Shown here: positions 7,501 to 7,939 of the stretch, one piece after another | How positions within the stretch are numbered: the stretch's first letter is position 1 | Layout of the letters: each line of letters begins with the position of its first letter | Assembly: GCF_000720135.1 (NCBI RefSeq) | Contig: NZ_JOIU01000057.1 | Span: forward strand, 1 to 7,939 | DNA length: 7,939 nt | From: Streptomyces sp. NRRL S-1022 | GTDB taxonomy: Bacteria > Actinomycetota > Actinomycetes > Streptomycetales > Streptomycetaceae | Direction: 5' to 3' | The notes under the pieces: model-generated | Database searches by the model: none | What the model was told of the DNA's origin: nothing | Seen by the model: the letters and a program-made list of their open reading frames with translations, nothing else | Translations under genes and position numbers: made by a program

Positions 7501-7938
7501 GACGCGACGAGAGAGGACCAGCGGGAGTGCGCCGGGGAGGGTGACGTCCGTCTGCGGCAGGTACATCTTGCCGGTGGCCAGGTCGATCGGGTCGGTGCCG
7601 CCGCTGTATACCGCATCCGACTCCCGTGAGGGCCCGTGCGGGTCCTCGTTCACCCGGTCCCGGGCCGTCTTCCCGGCCGCGCCCTCGGTCCCCGCCCGCG
7701 CCTCCCTGCGTGCCGCGGCTTCCGCTGCCTGCCGGGTCAGACCGACCTCCGCCGCATCCCGGGCAAGACCCGCTTCCAGTCCGGCCCCGTCGCCGAGGAG
7801 GAGCTGGGGGACCATGCGTCCGCCGAACTCGGAGGGGTCTTTGCGGAACTCGTCCCACATGGTCTTCGCGGTGCGTTCGGGGTGGGCGGCGGTGGAGGTC
7901 AGGCCGGAGAGCGTCATGCTGACGTTCTGCAGGTAGGC
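4096..7938 (-). CDS. RHS/YD-repeat polymorphic toxin with DUF6531 and C-terminal Tox-PL papain-fold domain (5' end beyond window)
   Basis: Numbering is from the Met codon at 7917. The frame stays open to the window edge (AYLQNVS precedes that Met) and no ribosome binding site precedes it, so the true N-terminus, with any secretion module, is outside. Visible order: a helical Ala/Arg/Glu-rich linker (about 45-100); DUF6531 (about 108-182, DPIDLATGKMYL); YD repeats (about 309-960), expected to fold into the beta-strand shell enclosing the toxin; the RHS-associated core (about 1074-1132, RFPGQYFDFETGLNYNYLRY); the self-cleavage motif PSVSCDPLGL, ending at Leu1131; and a C-terminal toxin of about 142 residues. 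The toxin shows NC (Cys1164), ARGIV, GHVFN (His1238) and IDAQTG (Asp1253), the signature of Tox-PL papain-like glutamine deamidases. Those enzymes modify glutamines in target proteins; the target here is unknown. The gene is followed, with one-base overlap, by the immunity gene. The likely role is contact-dependent competition. Confidence 0.93.
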   Translation of the reverse strand, partial: AYLQNVSMTLSGLTSTAAHPERTAKTMWDEFRKDPSEFGGRMVPQLLLGDGAGLEAGLARDAAEVGLTRQAAEAAARREARAGTEGAAGKTARDRVNEDPHGPSRESDAVYSGGTDPIDLATGKMYLPQTDVTLPGALPLVLSRRVESGYHLGRWFGPSWSSTLDQRLEIDAEGVVFVTEDGLLLSYPHPAPGVPTLPSHGPRLSLDRVDGGYTITDPRTHRTWHFADRGPGLAVLEQIDDRNGNWITFAHDEAGVPSAVVHSGGYRLRIESADGRITGLYLAGGSEDGSDLQLIRYGYTQENVTEVWNSSGLPLRFAYDERGRVTSWTDTNGHAYTYAYDDRDRCIAQGGTEGHMSLRLSYGTRDPETGLHTTTAVNGEGAVRRYFVNDLHQIVAMVDPAGHTRRFTRDRFHRLLSETDAVSRTTSRRYDDMGNVTEIVRPDGRRTTLSYDARGLLTRIVRPDGGSVRQEFDDRGNLTSVADSAGGRTFFTYDERGHVSTMRDRYGRVTTISCDAAGLPAEVRDHAGNVMRYRRDAFGRVTAITDPFGATGEMEWSVEGHVTRRRNPDGTEESWTYDGEGNCLTHTNTVGGVTRFEYGPFDLLTTRVEPDGSRYEFAYDDELRLTRVTNPQGQTWSYEYDAAGRLSTETDFGGRAIRYAYDAAGALVSRTNALGQVVSFEHNELGQVVRKIVDGEVMTYTYDFTDEIAHAGNGHAELTLLRDRHGRLVSERINGREVAYRYDEFGNLTERRTPSGAVSTWEFDADGKPCRLTADGRVITLEHDRTGREVSRRFGEFLTVSRSFDAMNRMISQAVDHSHRRVQSRTYGYRADGSLAKVDDQLNGIRDYELDPAGRTTRVTGDGWSESYAYDQLGNQTAADWPARRFGDDGCGERVYQGADLVRAGRIRYEHDAAGRVVLRQRTRLSRKPDTWRYSWDAEDRLTRVVTPDGTVWRYLYDPLGRRVGKQRIAENGVDVLEQVDFAWDGTSLCEQTTSWADSADSVTLTWHLNGVEAVAQSERRTMAAASQEEIDARFFAIVSDLSGAPCELIDESGDIAWRASATNWGKLSWPADSRAYTPLRFPGQYFDFETGLNYNYLRYYDTEVGRYVSQDPLGLAPAANPVGYVDRPSVSCDPLGLAPQKSPFPPKPYETPHYPDLPKHFNPEGGNTNCTYVADAFEQYMRGNGIKPVPGDMGGFQSLERLEKVYGSGFKDTDFWGMVDHVRNSGHGARGIVAASPGGGMPGHVFNIVNDQNRVLFIDAQTGFVDPTYFQSFKLMRTN
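4519..4605 (-). repeat. Paired DPLGLAP motif coded by a 66-bp-spaced near-repeat
   Basis: The heptapeptide DPLGLAP occurs twice in the RHS core, at residues 1105-1111 and 1127-1133. The underlying 21-bp DNA copies (4585-4605 and 4519-4539) differ at two positions. The second copy carries the expected autoproteolysis site after Leu1131 and marks the boundary between conserved shaft and variable tip. Doubling of DPxGL is common in RHS cores, so the repetition itself is ordinary. Confidence 0.7.
5038..6993 (-). repeat. Degenerate YD (RHS) repeat array within the toxin gene
   Basis: Residues about 309-960 repeat a pattern of roughly 20-22 residues of the type YDxxGRLxxxxxPDGxxxxY. Examples are FAYDERGRVTSW, YEYDAAGRLSTETD, YRYDEFGNLTERR and YLYDPLGRRVGKQR. 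At DNA level this gives a recurring complement of the TACGACG-type Tyr-Asp codons at about 60-66 bp spacing, too diverged to be a simple tandem repeat. In RHS proteins of known structure these repeats form a hollow beta-shell that holds the toxin until release. Confidence 0.9.
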
Positions 7939-7939
7939 G

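Noticed and set aside
5590..7629. A 679-codon open frame antisense to the Rhs gene
   Set aside because: Its repetitive Val/Arg/Asp-rich translation simply mirrors the YD repeats read on the wrong strand; no family is recognisable and no convincing start region was seen.
7915..7917. ATG at 7917 as the true start of the Rhs protein
   Set aside because: No Shine-Dalgarno sequence precedes it, the frame remains open to the window edge, and Rhs proteins of this type have a longer N-terminal region before DUF6531.

Overview
The window looks like a chromosomal segment of a Streptomyces or a close relative. Its base composition is high-GC (73% in one 60-base stretch of glgP counted by hand), codons strongly favour G or C in third position, and the encoded GlgE and GlgP proteins read as typical Streptomyces sequences. 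No RNA gene, CRISPR array, insertion sequence or tRNA-like attachment site was seen.

Left part (1-3795): a divergent alpha-glucan metabolism gene pair. The 5' portion of glgE (maltosyltransferase that extends alpha-1,4-glucan from maltose 1-phosphate) runs leftward off the window edge. A 339-bp intergenic region holds several short inverted repeats and a candidate promoter. A complete glgP (GT35 alpha-glucan phosphorylase with DUF3417) runs rightward. One enzyme builds glucan by disaccharide transfer and the other releases glucose 1-phosphate from it, so the shared control region between them is functionally sensible.

Right part (3815-7939): a minus-strand polymorphic toxin locus. A large RHS/YD-repeat protein enters from the right edge, with its N-terminus and start outside the window. 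It carries a DUF6531 domain, a long array of YD repeats, an RHS-associated core with the PxxxxDPxGL self-cleavage motif, and a C-terminal papain-fold toxin domain with a visible Cys-His-Asp triad (Tox-PL glutamine-deamidase type). The stop codon of the toxin gene overlaps the ATG of a 93-residue small protein by one base (TGATG). That small protein is very probably the cognate immunity protein and resembles YrhB/Imm35 by eye. The toxin tip and immunity gene are clearly less GC-rich (about 56% over 3901-4500 by hand count), the usual sign of a toxin-immunity cassette exchanged onto a conserved Rhs shaft.

The two parts meet tail to tail with only 19 bp between glgP and the immunity gene. The glycogen genes are conserved metabolism; the Rhs locus is accessory and is the most interesting content. 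Its overall type (Rhs with a Tox-PL tip) is a known class, while the exact toxin/immunity pairing may be less well described.
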